A stretch of DNA of 64,000 bases from Nostoc sp. CMAA1605 (GCF_021596505.1 NZ_PJIZ01000032.1:1-64000); one strand, 5' to 3'; shown: positions 36,119-46,016, numbered from the stretch's first letter. Program-made: numbers and translations. The notes: generated by a model from the sequence alone, not told the origin.

Positions 36119-37105
36119 ATGACTTATCCTTCCTTAGCTTTATGTATTCCTGCTTACAATGCCACAGCTTACTTCCCACGATTACTTGAGTCTGCCTTAG
36201 CACAGACAATTCCCTTTGATGAAATCTGGGTTTATGACGATTGCAGCACTGATGATACAGGTAAAATTGCTGCTGATTTTGGAGCTAAAGTTATTAGAGG
36301 AGAGATCAATCGCGGCTGTTCTCATGGTAAAAATGTCTTAGCAGAACACACAACTTGTGAGTGGATTCATTTTCATGATGCCGACGATGCCTTATATCCT
36401 AACTTTGTAGAACAAGCTCGCAAATGGATGGTTTTAGACAACTCGCCAGATGTTGTTTTATTCAACTATGAATGGCGGCGAGATGATACTGGAGAATTGA
36501 TTAGTATTCGTCAGTTTGATGATGCTGAATTAAGGCGAGATGCGATCGCCTACACAATTCGAGAACAAATTAATCCTTTTTGTGGATTGTATCGTCGTTC
36601 AGCATACCTACAGGCAGGGGGTTATGACACTGATCCATTAGTTCTTTATAACGAGGATGTAGCATTTCATTGTCGGATGGCGATCGCAGGCTTAAAATTT
36701 GCATCCGATCCAGCAATTACATTGATTAATTACTATCGAGCAAATTCTATGTCTTCTGCTAATCAAATTAAATGCCTTAAAGCGCAATTTCATGTCATGC
36801 GAAAAATTTCTGAATCCTTAAAAGGTCAATACTCTGATGAAATTGCCCAAAGGCTTTGGGCAATTTCTGGATCTTGTGCAGCTCATTTAGATTGGGGAAC
36901 TGCCGATGCCTGTGTAAATTTAGCTATATCTATTAACGATAAAAAGCCCAAGAATATAAGTAATTTATTTACAATTCTATGTATTTTTAATCCTTTTTTT
37001 GCAATTCGTTTACGCGAGTGGTTAATTAGATTTTTAAAACCACAACTACGCCAAGGAATGCCAAAATTGTTTTCTAATTTTGATTATATTCTAATTAAAA
37101 ATTAA
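36119..37105 (+). CDS. family 2 glycosyltransferase
   Basis: GT-A inverting glycosyltransferase of about 328 residues. LCIPAYNATAYFPRLLESAL opens the domain; DEIWVYDDCSTDDTGKIA is the UDP-binding Asp region and FHDADDAL the metal-binding DxD-type motif (about residue 86). The later INPFCGLYRRSAYLQAGGYD and NEDVAFHCRM segments hold the catalytic acid region. A TTG at 36110 overlaps the previous stop, but ATG at 36119 is preferred. Six bases separate it from the next GT2, so the two are co-translated. Confidence 0.9.
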   Translation: MTYPSLALCIPAYNATAYFPRLLESALAQTIPFDEIWVYDDCSTDDTGKIAADFGAKVIRGEINRGCSHGKNVLAEHTTCEWIHFHDADDALYPNFVEQARKWMVLDNSPDVVLFNYEWRRDDTGELISIRQFDDAELRRDAIAYTIREQINPFCGLYRRSAYLQAGGYDTDPLVLYNEDVAFHCRMAIAGLKFASDPAITLINYYRANSMSSANQIKCLKAQFHVMRKISESLKGQYSDEIAQRLWAISGSCAAHLDWGTADACVNLAISINDKKPKNISNLFTILCIFNPFFAIRLREWLIRFLKPQLRQGMPKLFSNFDYILIKN

Positions 37106-37110
37106 GTGAT

Positions 37111-38121
37111 ATGAATCCTTTAGTCTCTATTATAACTCCTTGCTATAACGTTGAACAATGGCTGCCAGATACAATTGAATCAGCCTTAGCCCAAACTTGG
37201 TCAAATATCGAAATTATCCTAGTAGATGATGGCTCTAAGGATAACACCTTAGCAATAGCTAACAGTTTTGCTTCATCTAAGGTCAAAGTCATTAGTCAAG
37301 AAAATGCCGGACAAAGTGCAGCAGAAAATCGGGCTTTCCAAGAAGCTCAAGGCGATTTTATTGAATATTTAGATGCTGATGACTTGTTAGCACCTGACAA
37401 AATTGAGCGTCAAATTCAGCTTTTGGGTGATAGTAATTCTGAGTTTGTCGCATCGGGAGAATGGGCAAGGTTTTACAAATTTTCGGAAGAAGCTTTATTT
37501 ATTCCTCAACCTCTTTGGCGAGATATGTCACCTGTTGACTGGCTAATTTGCGCCTGGGAAGGACATTACATGATGCACGGTGCTGCTTGGTTAGTTCCAC
37601 GTAAGATTGCCGAAAAAGCAGGGTCATGGAATGAAAAGTTATCTCTCATCAACGATTTTGATTATTTCAGTCGCATTTTGCTAGCTAGTCAAGGAGTTAA
37701 GTTCTGTCAAGGAGCCAAAACTTATTATCGGTCGGGAAATACAAGCAGTCTGAGTGGTTCTAAATCTCGCAAAGCATGGGAATCTGCTTTTTTAGCTCTA
37801 GAACTTGGGACTAATAATTTATTGCTGAAAGAAGATAGTCAGCGTACACGCCATGCTTGTGCTACTGTTTTTCAACGCTTTATTTATGAGGTGTATCCTG
37901 ATGTACCAGACCTACAAGATAAAGCAGCAGCCAAGGTTCAAAATTGGGGTGGTTCTGATTTAACACCTTCAGGTGGGCCAATGTTTAAATTAATGTCTGG
38001 TTTTTTAGGCTGGAAATTGGCAAAAAAAGTACAACAGCAAGTTTACAAATATGGTTATGCCAAAGCTGGTCTTGGTTGGAAACTCTCGAAATTAAAACAG
38101 AAAATTATTTTTAATGCTTAA
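37111..38121 (+). CDS. family 2 glycosyltransferase
   Basis: A 336-residue GT-A enzyme following the previous GT2 after five bases. SIITPCYNVEQWLPDTIESAL, IILVDDGSKDNT and EYLDADDLL are the standard GT2 motifs. The C-terminal region (about residues 145-220, with INDFDYFSRILLA as the acid region) is intact, and a hydrophobic patch (about 288-305) may dock on the membrane. Related to, but not very similar to, the gene upstream. It would add one sugar of the repeat unit. Confidence 0.9.
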   Translation: MNPLVSIITPCYNVEQWLPDTIESALAQTWSNIEIILVDDGSKDNTLAIANSFASSKVKVISQENAGQSAAENRAFQEAQGDFIEYLDADDLLAPDKIERQIQLLGDSNSEFVASGEWARFYKFSEEALFIPQPLWRDMSPVDWLICAWEGHYMMHGAAWLVPRKIAEKAGSWNEKLSLINDFDYFSRILLASQGVKFCQGAKTYYRSGNTSSLSGSKSRKAWESAFLALELGTNNLLLKEDSQRTRHACATVFQRFIYEVYPDVPDLQDKAAAKVQNWGGSDLTPSGGPMFKLMSGFLGWKLAKKVQQQVYKYGYAKAGLGWKLSKLKQKIIFNA

Positions 38122-38188
38122 AAGAAATAATTCAATTTTTCGCCTATTCTTTTTAAGAATTTCTATATGAATTTAGTTATCTAAATAT

Positions 38189-39475
38189 ATGCTGGAAACT
38201 AAATATTCTCAATCAGTCACCCTTTCACATCCTGCTCCTACTCCTTTTGTCCAACAGGTTGGTAGAGCGCTGTTTGAAACAAACCTCTTAAACCAATTTA
38301 CCACCACAATTGTTTATAAACCGGATGCTCAATGGTTAAATTATCTTAATTCAGTAGCAAAGTTATTAAAAGTTGATTTAAGTAAACAGCTATCACGCCG
38401 TTCTGTTACAGAATTTCCTTTATCTTTAGTCAAAGACTATCCTTGGCATGAAGTCTTTCGTCTGTTAGTAGGTCGCTTAGATAAAGATAAAAGACTCACA
38501 GATGTAGTATTCCATTGGGGAAACAAAAATTTTGACCAATGGGTTGCGCGTTCTGCTTTAGCAGGTGCTAAAGCTGTGTATAGTTACGAGACAGCTTGCG
38601 TGGAAACCTTTCAAGCTGCCAAAAAACATAACATGGCTTGTATTTATGATGTACCTGCGCCAGAACATGATTTTGTCACTCATCTTCTCAATGAAGAAAT
38701 TAAAAATTATCCAGAACTGAATACTTCTTACTGGAAATATGTTCTGACTCTTCAAGAGAGTCGCACTCAATGGCGCAGGCAAGAATGGAATTTAGCTGAT
38801 GTTGTGATTGCCAATTCCGAATTTACTAAGGCTTCCTATGCGGCGGCTGGTTTGGATGTAGAAAAAGTTCGAGTTGTACCTTATGGCGCGCCGCCCATCA
38901 CCACTGAGGTTTCTCAGGGTAGCTCCGCAGCAGAGCCTCTGCGATTTTTCTGGGCTGGAACTTTCAGTATTCGCAAAGGCGCTCATTACTTATTAAAAGC
39001 TTGGAAAAAACTGCAACCAAATTCTCAAGCCCGTCTGGATGTGTTTGGTGCTTTGGAATTACCCAGTTCTTTGGTTCAGGACTTACCAAAAGAAATCAAA
39101 ATTTCTGGAACTGTCCCCCGTTCTGAGCTTTATGAACTCTATCGCCAAGCTGATGTGCTGGTATTCCCGACTTTATGTGATGGCTTTGGTATGGTTGTGA
39201 CTGAAGCGTTTGCTCAGGGTTTACCAGTGATCACTACCAACCGGGCTGGTGCGGCTGATTTGGTAAAGCATGGTGTTAACGGCTTGATTATTCCCGCCGG
39301 AGATGCTGATGCTTTAGCTGAGGCTTTGGATTGGTGTTTAACCCATCGACAGGAACTCAAAGCTATGCGAAAAGCGGCGCTAGAGACTGCTGCTAGTTGG
39401 CAATGGTCTGATTATCGCCGCACTTTGATTGAAAAGATGTTGGATGGACTCAAGGCGGCTGGCTACACCCTATGA
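38189..39475 (+). CDS. family 4 glycosyltransferase
   Basis: A 428-residue GT4 enzyme. The N-terminal domain is long, with AIYDVPAPEHDFV-like and SEFTKASYAAAGL stretches; the GT1 domain has PLRFFWAGTFSIRKGAHYLLKAW and VFPTLCDGFGMVVTEAFAQGLPVITT, with the E-x7-E-type pair (E after VVT). Intact and of normal length. It overlaps the next GT4 by 4 bases. Likely a sugar-transfer step in the same glycan. Confidence 0.88.
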   Translation: MLETKYSQSVTLSHPAPTPFVQQVGRALFETNLLNQFTTTIVYKPDAQWLNYLNSVAKLLKVDLSKQLSRRSVTEFPLSLVKDYPWHEVFRLLVGRLDKDKRLTDVVFHWGNKNFDQWVARSALAGAKAVYSYETACVETFQAAKKHNMACIYDVPAPEHDFVTHLLNEEIKNYPELNTSYWKYVLTLQESRTQWRRQEWNLADVVIANSEFTKASYAAAGLDVEKVRVVPYGAPPITTEVSQGSSAAEPLRFFWAGTFSIRKGAHYLLKAWKKLQPNSQARLDVFGALELPSSLVQDLPKEIKISGTVPRSELYELYRQADVLVFPTLCDGFGMVVTEAFAQGLPVITTNRAGAADLVKHGVNGLIIPAGDADALAEALDWCLTHRQELKAMRKAALETAASWQWSDYRRTLIEKMLDGLKAAGYTL

Positions 39476-40698
39476 GACAGCAACGGATATGTCTAGTTAG
39501 TCCTGGTCACGTTGCTTCTAACCCGCGATTAGTGAAAGAGGCGAATGCTTTGCATGAAGCTGGCTTTCAAGTCAGGGTGGTTGCTGGAGATTATATGGCA
39601 GCGATTCGCCCCTTAGACCAAACTATCTTGTCCCAAGCTTCTTGGGCTTGGGTGCAGGTGGGATTAGGTGCTAGACCGAGTTATTTAGCGCGTAGGCTGT
39701 GGCAGAATGTTGCCCGCTATATGACAAGGACTGGCTGGATTCCCCACATATCGATCGCTATTTGGGCGCATAGTACGGTCAGTTTTCAACTTGCTAAAGC
39801 GGCGGCGGCTGAACCTGCCGACCTTTACATAGCGCATAATTTAGCAGCACTCCCCGCAGCTGCCATAGCTGCCCAATATCACCAGGCGCGATTGGGTTTT
39901 GATGCTGAGGACTTTCATGTGGGTGAGTTACCTGATACACCAGAGTATCAGGCGGAAATTGCGGTGCGTGATCGCATTGAACGCACTTTTTTACCCCTAT
40001 GTCATCACTTAACTGCTGCTTCACCAGGAATTGCTGCCGCCTACGCTGAACGCTACGGGGTAAAAATGCAGCCAATTCTCAATGTCTGTCCCCTGTCAGA
40101 AGCACCGACATCACCCTGTGAACCCCAAACCTCACAACCCTCGCTTTACTGGTTTTCCCAAACTATAGGCCCTGGTAGGGGACTGGAATCAATTATTCAG
40201 GCAATGGGGCAAATGCGGACTCCTGTACATCTGCATCTGCGTGGTCTTGTGGCTGCTGGATATGCACAAAAACTGACGGAATTAGCCCAAAGGGTAGGAG
40301 TAGGCGATCGCCTCCACTTGCTTCCGCCTGCACCTCCATCTGAAATGGTGCGCCTAGCCGCCTCTCACGACCTGGGCTTATGCTTAGAATTAACTCAACC
40401 CTTGAATCGAGCTATCTGTCTGACAAACAAAATTTTTACATATCTTTTAGCAGGTTTACCCATACTCATGAGTAAAACACCTGCTCATGAAGAAATTTAC
40501 CCACAAATTTCAAAGGTGTCGATACTGATAGACATAGATAATCCTACAGCAATAGCTATTGCTTTGGATGAGTATTTTTTAAATCCTAGTAAATTGCAAC
40601 TAGCTCGTGACCAAGCTTGGAAGTTAGGGCAAGAAATTTATAATTGGGACGTAGAACAGCATCACTTTTTACAAGTTATAGAAAAGACTTTAAGATAA
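39472..40698 (+). CDS. family 4 glycosyltransferase
   Basis: A 408-residue GT4-like enzyme. ICLVSPGHVASNPRLVKEANAL is the N-terminal loop, and YIAHNLAALPAAAIAAQ, HLTAASPGIAAAYAERYG and TNKIFTYLLAGLPILMS are the core and donor-side segments. GC content is visibly higher than in neighbouring genes, and codons favour GCG and CCC. It is the last intact gene before the IS4 insertion. The following 40 bases lead into a disrupted acyltransferase gene. Confidence 0.85.
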   Translation: MRQQRICLVSPGHVASNPRLVKEANALHEAGFQVRVVAGDYMAAIRPLDQTILSQASWAWVQVGLGARPSYLARRLWQNVARYMTRTGWIPHISIAIWAHSTVSFQLAKAAAAEPADLYIAHNLAALPAAAIAAQYHQARLGFDAEDFHVGELPDTPEYQAEIAVRDRIERTFLPLCHHLTAASPGIAAAYAERYGVKMQPILNVCPLSEAPTSPCEPQTSQPSLYWFSQTIGPGRGLESIIQAMGQMRTPVHLHLRGLVAAGYAQKLTELAQRVGVGDRLHLLPPAPPSEMVRLAASHDLGLCLELTQPLNRAICLTNKIFTYLLAGLPILMSKTPAHEEIYPQISKVSILIDIDNPTAIAIALDEYFLNPSKLQLARDQAWKLGQEIYNWDVEQHHFLQVIEKTLR

Positions 40699-40820
40699 TT
40701 TTCTATCTGTGAAATTTAAAAATAATTCAAGTTATTAAATGAAAAAAAGACGATTTATATCGCTTGAACAAGCTTTTAATTCGCAAAAAAATAGTTTAAT
40801 CTCAGAGGGTGACAAGCTAC

Positions 40821-42020
40821 CTATAAAGGTTGGTGCATAAGGGAGAGGGCATAAAAGCCACGCTGAAAATAGAGTCGTTTATGGGGTTTGAGGGCAATCA
40901 GACTCAAGACCCAATCAGCCCATAATTCCATCCCATAACGCCATCGTTGTCCGTAGAGTCCAAAGCTAAAGTGACTCTGGCGTGGGGTCTGGTCTTTGTG
41001 TGATTGGATACGTCCAGCATAGATATCTATGCCTAATTTTTTCATTTGTTGCCCCTGCATTGTCGCCAAACTATAAGCTAAGGCAATCAACAAGACTAAG
41101 GCTAAAAAACGGGTGTCATTAACCTTGGTATCTTCCAAGTTATAGCCACTTGTTTTATAATCCTTGAACATTTGTTCAATACCCCAACGACAACGATAGA
41201 CTGCCAATGCTTGTTGTAATGTTGGGAGGTTAGTTAAGATATACCAAGGTTCTTTTGCTCCCTGATTATTATATTTTCGTTTCCAATAGATAGCCAGATT
41301 AAATAGTCCAATTCCATCCCCTTTATTGCACCTCACTCCCTGATAGAATTTAGACATTCCCGGTTGGAATCCCAGATTTTTTAGAACTTGATACTCCTGA
41401 TTCAATGCTGTTTGGAAATGCAGGTCTTTTTTCTGCCTCAGAGCGAAGAATACACCCCTTTCATCCAGCCATTGAGCCAGTTTAGGACTGTGAAATTCTC
41501 GGTCTCCTAATACTAAAACCGGATAGTTTTTCAATAAAGTCAGCACTGTTTTTAGGAGACGTTTTTGAGTGTGAAAATTACTGTTTCCTACCTGTTTTAA
41601 AACCTCCCAATACAAAGGAAGAGCATGAGTTCCCCAGACTAAGCTCACCATAAATACATTTCTTCCCTGCCATTGGGTTCTGTCAATTGCGATGAGCCAA
41701 TATCCATATTTATGGTGTTTGAGTTTCTGGAGACGACGACGCTGGTCTCGATTTAAGTTTCGTCCCCTTTGTACTTGTCTTATCCAATATTTTATCAAGG
41801 GAAACCATAAAAGTTTGACATGGAGTTGCGGCAAGTTCAAAAAGCGTTGTATGTTGCGTTTGCGACTGCCATATTGAATCGGTTGGGGAAAAACACTCGC
41901 TAAAACGGAGAGTTTGACCTGACGATGAACTTGTAGCAATAACAACAAAAGCTGTAAAGTTAGATACTGGGTTTCATTCAGATGGGTACGCAGGGTTTTT
42001 TGGTAAGATTCAGGAAACAT
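40821..42020 (-). CDS. IS4 family transposase
   Basis: A 399-residue DDE transposase of the IS4 family. The first Asp is in LIAIDRTQWQG (about residue 115), the second in VLVLGDREFHSPKL (about 171), and the Glu in YRCRWGIEQMFKDYKTSG, which is the Y-(2)-R-(3)-E-(6)-K signature. A Lys/Arg-rich N-terminus would bind the terminal repeats. An in-frame TTG at 42041 exists; ATG at 42020 with an upstream hairpin is preferred. There are no internal stops, so it appears active. Confidence 0.93.
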   Translation of the reverse strand: MFPESYQKTLRTHLNETQYLTLQLLLLLLQVHRQVKLSVLASVFPQPIQYGSRKRNIQRFLNLPQLHVKLLWFPLIKYWIRQVQRGRNLNRDQRRRLQKLKHHKYGYWLIAIDRTQWQGRNVFMVSLVWGTHALPLYWEVLKQVGNSNFHTQKRLLKTVLTLLKNYPVLVLGDREFHSPKLAQWLDERGVFFALRQKKDLHFQTALNQEYQVLKNLGFQPGMSKFYQGVRCNKGDGIGLFNLAIYWKRKYNNQGAKEPWYILTNLPTLQQALAVYRCRWGIEQMFKDYKTSGYNLEDTKVNDTRFLALVLLIALAYSLATMQGQQMKKLGIDIYAGRIQSHKDQTPRQSHFSFGLYGQRWRYGMELWADWVLSLIALKPHKRLYFQRGFYALSLMHQPL

Positions 42021-42029
42021 ATTTTTTCC

Positions 42030-42052
42030 AGGGAGCCGCAAAAATGCTCCCT
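42030..42052 (-). promoter_or_regulatory. hairpin ahead of the transposase start
   Basis: AGGGAGC pairs with GCTCCCT around a 9-base loop, ending nine bases before the transposase ATG. Such leader hairpins in insertion sequences are thought to block translation of transcripts entering from outside; that role here is inference. Confidence 0.45.
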
Positions 42053-42583
42053 ATTTTTTGTCTCCACTATCTTCTCAAAGTTTTGTCCCATCTAGCTTAG
42101 AGTTGCCTTGTCACCCTCTCAGTAGTTTAATTTTTTTGCGTTTATTTTTAGCAATTTTAGTGATTTTTTCTCATAGTTATGAATTGGGTGGATATGGAAT
42201 AGAACCTTTTAAAACCTTATATAAATTTACTTTGGGAGATATAGCTGTTCATGGGTTCTTTGGTCTTAGTGGGTTTTTAATCACTGCCAGCTTTATGAAT
42301 ACATCTATATAAATTTGATAAAATCATTGACTCAATTTCTTTGATAAGTTGGCTCAAATATGTAGGTTTAATATTATATTCGCTTGATCTACTTCATGTG
42401 CCTTTTCAAGGAAGAGTCATAAATCTAGGGTCAAGGTTTATTCCCGTTGACACCTTAATGATGCTCCTACTACAAGTAGTAGGCTGGACTGTGGCAATTT
42501 AGTGTTAGTATCATATTTTACAAGTTAGTAGAAAAACCTTTAAATAACAGGCGATATCAACAAACAATAGCTAAATCATAGCC

Positions 42584-43612
42584 ATGAAAATTCTGCTCAC
42601 TGCCGATCCCGAACTTCCAGTACCACCAAAACTATACGGTGGTATTGAACGTATTGTTGATTTACTTGTCACAGGATTGCAAGCTCGTGGACACACTGTG
42701 GGACTGGTGGCTCACCCTGACTCAACATCACCTGCAAATCAGTCCTTCAGTTGGTTGGGAAAGCGATCGCAAAACAAATTAGATGCACTGCAAAACACAT
42801 TCACCCTATGGTCAGCAGTAAATCAGTTTCAGCCTGATATTGTCCATAGTTTTTCCCGCATCTTCTATTTATTACCCCTGTTACCTTCATCTGTTCCGAA
42901 GGTGATGTCTTATCAACGATATCCCAGTCATCGCACCACTAGTTGGGGTGTCAAACTTGCTCAGGGTTCTTTGACCTTTACAGGTTGTAGTGATTATATC
43001 TGTAAGATTGGACGCAATGCTGGCGGCCTTTGGCATACCATCCACAACTGTGTAGAACTGGAAAAATACACTTTTCAACCAAAGGTAGCCGCCGATGCAC
43101 CCCTGATATTTCTCAGCCGAGTAGAACGGATTAAAGGAGCGCATACAGCGATCGCTATTGCCAAAAAAACTGGACGCAGCTTAATTATTGCTGGCAATCA
43201 TTCCACAACTGGAGAAGCTGGTCAATACTGGCAAGAAGAAATAGTTCCTCATTTGGGAAAAGATGGTATTGAGTATATTGGCGCTGTCAACGATGTACAG
43301 AAAAATGAACTTTTGGGACAAGCTGCTGCCATGATTGTACCCATAGAATGGGAAGAACCTTTCGGAATTGTTTTTGCTGAAGCTCTGGCTTGTGGTACTC
43401 CTGTCATATCTTGTCCCAGAGGCGCATTACCAGAGATTGTGCGTCAAGCCATTGATGGCTACTTGATTAATAGTATTGAAGATGCTGTAGTAGCAGTAGA
43501 AAAATTACCAGATATTAACCGTTATCAATGCCGTCAACGTGTAGAAAAATATTTTTCTGCTGATGTAATTGTCGAGAAGTATGAGAAACTATACCAAAAA
43601 CTTTTTACTTAA
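42584..43612 (+). CDS. family 4 glycosyltransferase
   Basis: A 342-residue GT4 enzyme starting 2 bases after the acyltransferase remnant. ILLTADPELPVPPKLYGGIERIVDLL is the GT4 loop, with KVMSYQRYPSHRT in the N-domain, and the GT1 domain shows LIFLSRVERIKGAHTAI and PIEWEEPFGIVFAEALACGTPV with an intact E-x7-E pair (the Glu of EEPFGIVFAE). All domains are present and the length is normal. It is likely that the operon's transcription from upstream is now interrupted by the IS element, and this gene may need its own promoter. Confidence 0.88.
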   Translation: MKILLTADPELPVPPKLYGGIERIVDLLVTGLQARGHTVGLVAHPDSTSPANQSFSWLGKRSQNKLDALQNTFTLWSAVNQFQPDIVHSFSRIFYLLPLLPSSVPKVMSYQRYPSHRTTSWGVKLAQGSLTFTGCSDYICKIGRNAGGLWHTIHNCVELEKYTFQPKVAADAPLIFLSRVERIKGAHTAIAIAKKTGRSLIIAGNHSTTGEAGQYWQEEIVPHLGKDGIEYIGAVNDVQKNELLGQAAAMIVPIEWEEPFGIVFAEALACGTPVISCPRGALPEIVRQAIDGYLINSIEDAVVAVEKLPDINRYQCRQRVEKYFSADVIVEKYEKLYQKLFT

Positions 43613-43711
43613 AATCTAATTTGGATATTTGAATTTTTCATACTTTATACTTGATATTTGAAGTTAATGAGTTTTTTGAGCTAAATTATAAAGCTTACAG
43701 GTCAATTTACC

Positions 43712-44449
43712 ATGAATATATCTGGAATCTCAAATAAATCTTTAATCGGAAAAATTTTGCGCTGGCCACTGAAACTCATTCCTCAGACAACAGTCTTACC
43801 TATTCTACAGGGTAGGCTCAAAGGGAAGCGATGGATCACTGGTTCAAGTCAACATGGTTGCTGGTTAGGCAGCTATGAATACGATAAGCAAATTCTATTT
43901 GAGCAAACTATTAAAGAAGGAAGTATCGTATTTGATTTAGGCGCACATACAGGATTTTATACACTTTTAGCTTCCACATTAGTTGGTGCTAAAGGAAAAG
44001 TATTTTCATTTGAACCAATGCCTACGAATATTAAGTATTTAAAACAGCACTTGCAGTTAAATAGTATACCTAACGTTACTGTGGTGGAGTCGGCTGTTTC
44101 AGATAAAACTGGCATTGATTATTTTGAATTAAACTCTTCTACCTTTCAAGGACAGTTATCATCGAAAGGTAGTTTACAAGTTCAAACAGTTAGTATTGAT
44201 AATTTAATTGCTAAAGGAGAAATACCTGTACCTGACTACATCAAAATTGATGTAGAAGGAGCAGAAATGAAAGTGTTTACGGGTGCTAAAACAATGCTAA
44301 GTAATGCTCATCCAACTATTTTCTTAGCAACTCATAGTGATGAACTCCATCAACAATGTATTGAGTTTTTAACTTCATTAGGATACAAAATTAAACCTAT
44401 TGGCAATAAGCCCTTGGAAGAATCTGAGGAAATTATAGCCTTCTATTAA
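43712..44449 (+). CDS. FkbM family methyltransferase
   Basis: A 245-residue SAM-dependent methyltransferase of the FkbM type, commonly an O-methyltransferase of sugars or polyketides. Motif I IVFDLGAHTGFYTLLAS is at about residues 72-88, then VFSFEPMPTN, and the FkbM-diagnostic DYIKIDVEGAEMKVFTGA is at about 174-191. It ends normally and is followed after 66 bases by a glycosyltransferase. It probably caps or decorates a sugar in the polysaccharide. The acceptor is unknown. Confidence 0.9.
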   Translation: MNISGISNKSLIGKILRWPLKLIPQTTVLPILQGRLKGKRWITGSSQHGCWLGSYEYDKQILFEQTIKEGSIVFDLGAHTGFYTLLASTLVGAKGKVFSFEPMPTNIKYLKQHLQLNSIPNVTVVESAVSDKTGIDYFELNSSTFQGQLSSKGSLQVQTVSIDNLIAKGEIPVPDYIKIDVEGAEMKVFTGAKTMLSNAHPTIFLATHSDELHQQCIEFLTSLGYKIKPIGNKPLEESEEIIAFY

Positions 44450-44515
44450 AAGTCACAAATTTTGGCATTAGAGGTTAATAAAATCACAGTTCATACAAAA
44501 ATTGGACTAGGTGTA

Positions 44516-45865
44516 ATGTGTTCAAAATTGAGACATAAAGTTTTAATCGTCAGCCCCCATTTTCCACCAATTAATGCTGCTGATCATCAAAGGGTAAGAA
44601 TGTCATTACCCTACATGGAAGAATTTGGTTGGGAACCACATATTTTGACAGTGCATCCTGATCACATTGAAGGTGTTCAAGACCCCATACTGACAAAAAC
44701 AGTTCCTCCCCAGATTCCGACTACATACACAGGAGCATTACCTGTTCAACAAACTCGACGTATTGGGATGAGCAATTTGGGCCTGCGATGTTTTCCCTAT
44801 TTACTTCAAACAGGCGATCGCTTGTTGCGGCAACAAAAATTTGATTTGGTTTATTTTTCGACAACCGTATTTACTACTATGGGGCTGGGTAGTAGATGGG
44901 AGCGTCTCTTTAACGTACCATACATTCTAGACTTTCAAGACCCTTGGCTGAGTGATTACTATAAACAAGCAAAAACTGTACCACCAGGAGGACGCTTCAA
45001 GTATGGATTTGCTCAACTCCAAGCCAAAATATTGGAACCGAGAGCTTTAAGTAAAGTTGCTCATGTAATCAGTGTCTCACCAGCATATCCCAAAGTTTTA
45101 CAACAGCGCTATCCATATTTACAACCAGAAAAGTTTACTGTACTACCTTTTGGCGCTCCAGAACCTGATTTTGCCGCCCTTTCTCAGCTTAACATTCAAC
45201 AGAAAATATATAACCCCAATGATGGTAAGCGCCATTGGGTGTATGTTGGTCGAGGCGGTGATGATATGGCTTTGGCTGTCAGGTCTTTATTTTTGGGTAT
45301 TCAAGCGCACCGTAGCCAGAACCCAGAAATTTGGCAGTCAGTGCAGATGCACTTTGTGGGAACTAGTTATGCTCCTGGTAATCTAGCTGTCAAAACAATA
45401 GAGCCAATTGCCCAAGAACTGGGTATTGCAGATTTAGTAACCGAACATCCCCATCGCATTCCTTACTTTGAGGCACTACAAGTTCTTGTTGATAGCGACG
45501 CTATTCTACTGATTGGTTCTGATGATCCCAGTTATACAGCTTCCAAACTATATCCCTGCATTTTAGCTAAGAAAGCAATCTTGGCAATTTTTCATAACCA
45601 AAGTTCTGTAGTTGATATTTTACACAGTTGTCAAGCTGGTCATGCAGTAACCTTTACTTCCAACAACCAGCCTATAGATTTACAATCCGAAATTATTTCT
45701 CAAGTCAATAGTCTATTATCCCTGCCCAAAGGATTCCAACCGAAAACTGACTGGTTAGCCTTTCAACCCTATACAGCCAGAGATATGACACTTCAGCAGT
45801 GCAAAATCTTTGATCAGTGTCTTGTTAATTACCGAAGCAACAAGACTTTATCAAGTGTTTTTTGA
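44516..45865 (+). CDS. family 4 glycosyltransferase
   Basis: About 449 residues. VLIVSPHFPPINAADHQRVRMSL opens the N-domain, with DFQDPWLSDYYK and HVISVSPAYPKVL in the middle and WVYVGRGGDDMALAVRSL and YTASKLYPCILAKKAILAIF in the GT1 domain. An in-frame TTG at 44462 would add 18 residues, but ATG at 44516 with AGG upstream is preferred. The usual E-x7-E is not obvious, so its donor may differ from the neighbours. Confidence 0.83.
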   Translation: MCSKLRHKVLIVSPHFPPINAADHQRVRMSLPYMEEFGWEPHILTVHPDHIEGVQDPILTKTVPPQIPTTYTGALPVQQTRRIGMSNLGLRCFPYLLQTGDRLLRQQKFDLVYFSTTVFTTMGLGSRWERLFNVPYILDFQDPWLSDYYKQAKTVPPGGRFKYGFAQLQAKILEPRALSKVAHVISVSPAYPKVLQQRYPYLQPEKFTVLPFGAPEPDFAALSQLNIQQKIYNPNDGKRHWVYVGRGGDDMALAVRSLFLGIQAHRSQNPEIWQSVQMHFVGTSYAPGNLAVKTIEPIAQELGIADLVTEHPHRIPYFEALQVLVDSDAILLIGSDDPSYTASKLYPCILAKKAILAIFHNQSSVVDILHSCQAGHAVTFTSNNQPIDLQSEIISQVNSLLSLPKGFQPKTDWLAFQPYTARDMTLQQCKIFDQCLVNYRSNKTLSSVF

Positions 45866-46016
45866 TTCTATGTTTTTCTGAAAAAGCCAAGTAACTATAA
45901 ATCAGGTTTATGATAATAGTAATTATTGTCAGTATTAATTCATGATTTATTATACATACTGTAGTTACAATACTCACTGGTAATGGTCTGCTGCTAGTAT
46001 TAACTTGATATAATTT

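Larger units (their letters stand above)
40801..42122 (-). mobile_element. IS4-family insertion sequence, 1322 bp
   Basis: Complete element with 16-bp terminal inverted repeats, left CTCAGAGGGTGACAAG and right CTTGTCACCCTCTCAG (one mismatch), flanked by a 9-bp direct duplication TAGTTTAAT (40792-40800 and 42123-42131). It encodes one DDE transposase. The intact ends and duplication indicate a recent insertion, and it interrupts an acyltransferase gene in the polysaccharide locus. Confidence 0.88.
40739..42581 (+). pseudogene. acyltransferase 3 (OafA-like) gene split by IS4 and internally deleted
   Basis: The first 20 codons (ATG 40739) lie before the IS element, and joining the two sides at the 9-bp target duplication restores the frame: ...NSL + IFLRLFLAILVIFSHSYE, the typical start of an acyltransferase 3 membrane protein, then FTLGDIAVHGFFGLSGFLIT. 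The frame stops at TAA 42310-42312 after about 80 residues of flanking coding sequence. A typical C-terminal end (FYKLVEKPLNN, in another frame) lies at about 42505-42581, so most of the middle has been lost. The gene would have acylated sugars of the polysaccharide. It is not functional as it stands. Confidence 0.8.

Noticed and set aside
42058..42312. An 84-codon ORF counted as a separate gene
   Set aside because: Its start lies inside the IS element; the rest is the continuation of the split acyltransferase, so it is described there.
45072..45386. A 104-codon ORF inside a glycosyltransferase gene
   Set aside because: Alternate frame within the GT4 gene at 44516-45865 with no recognisable domain.
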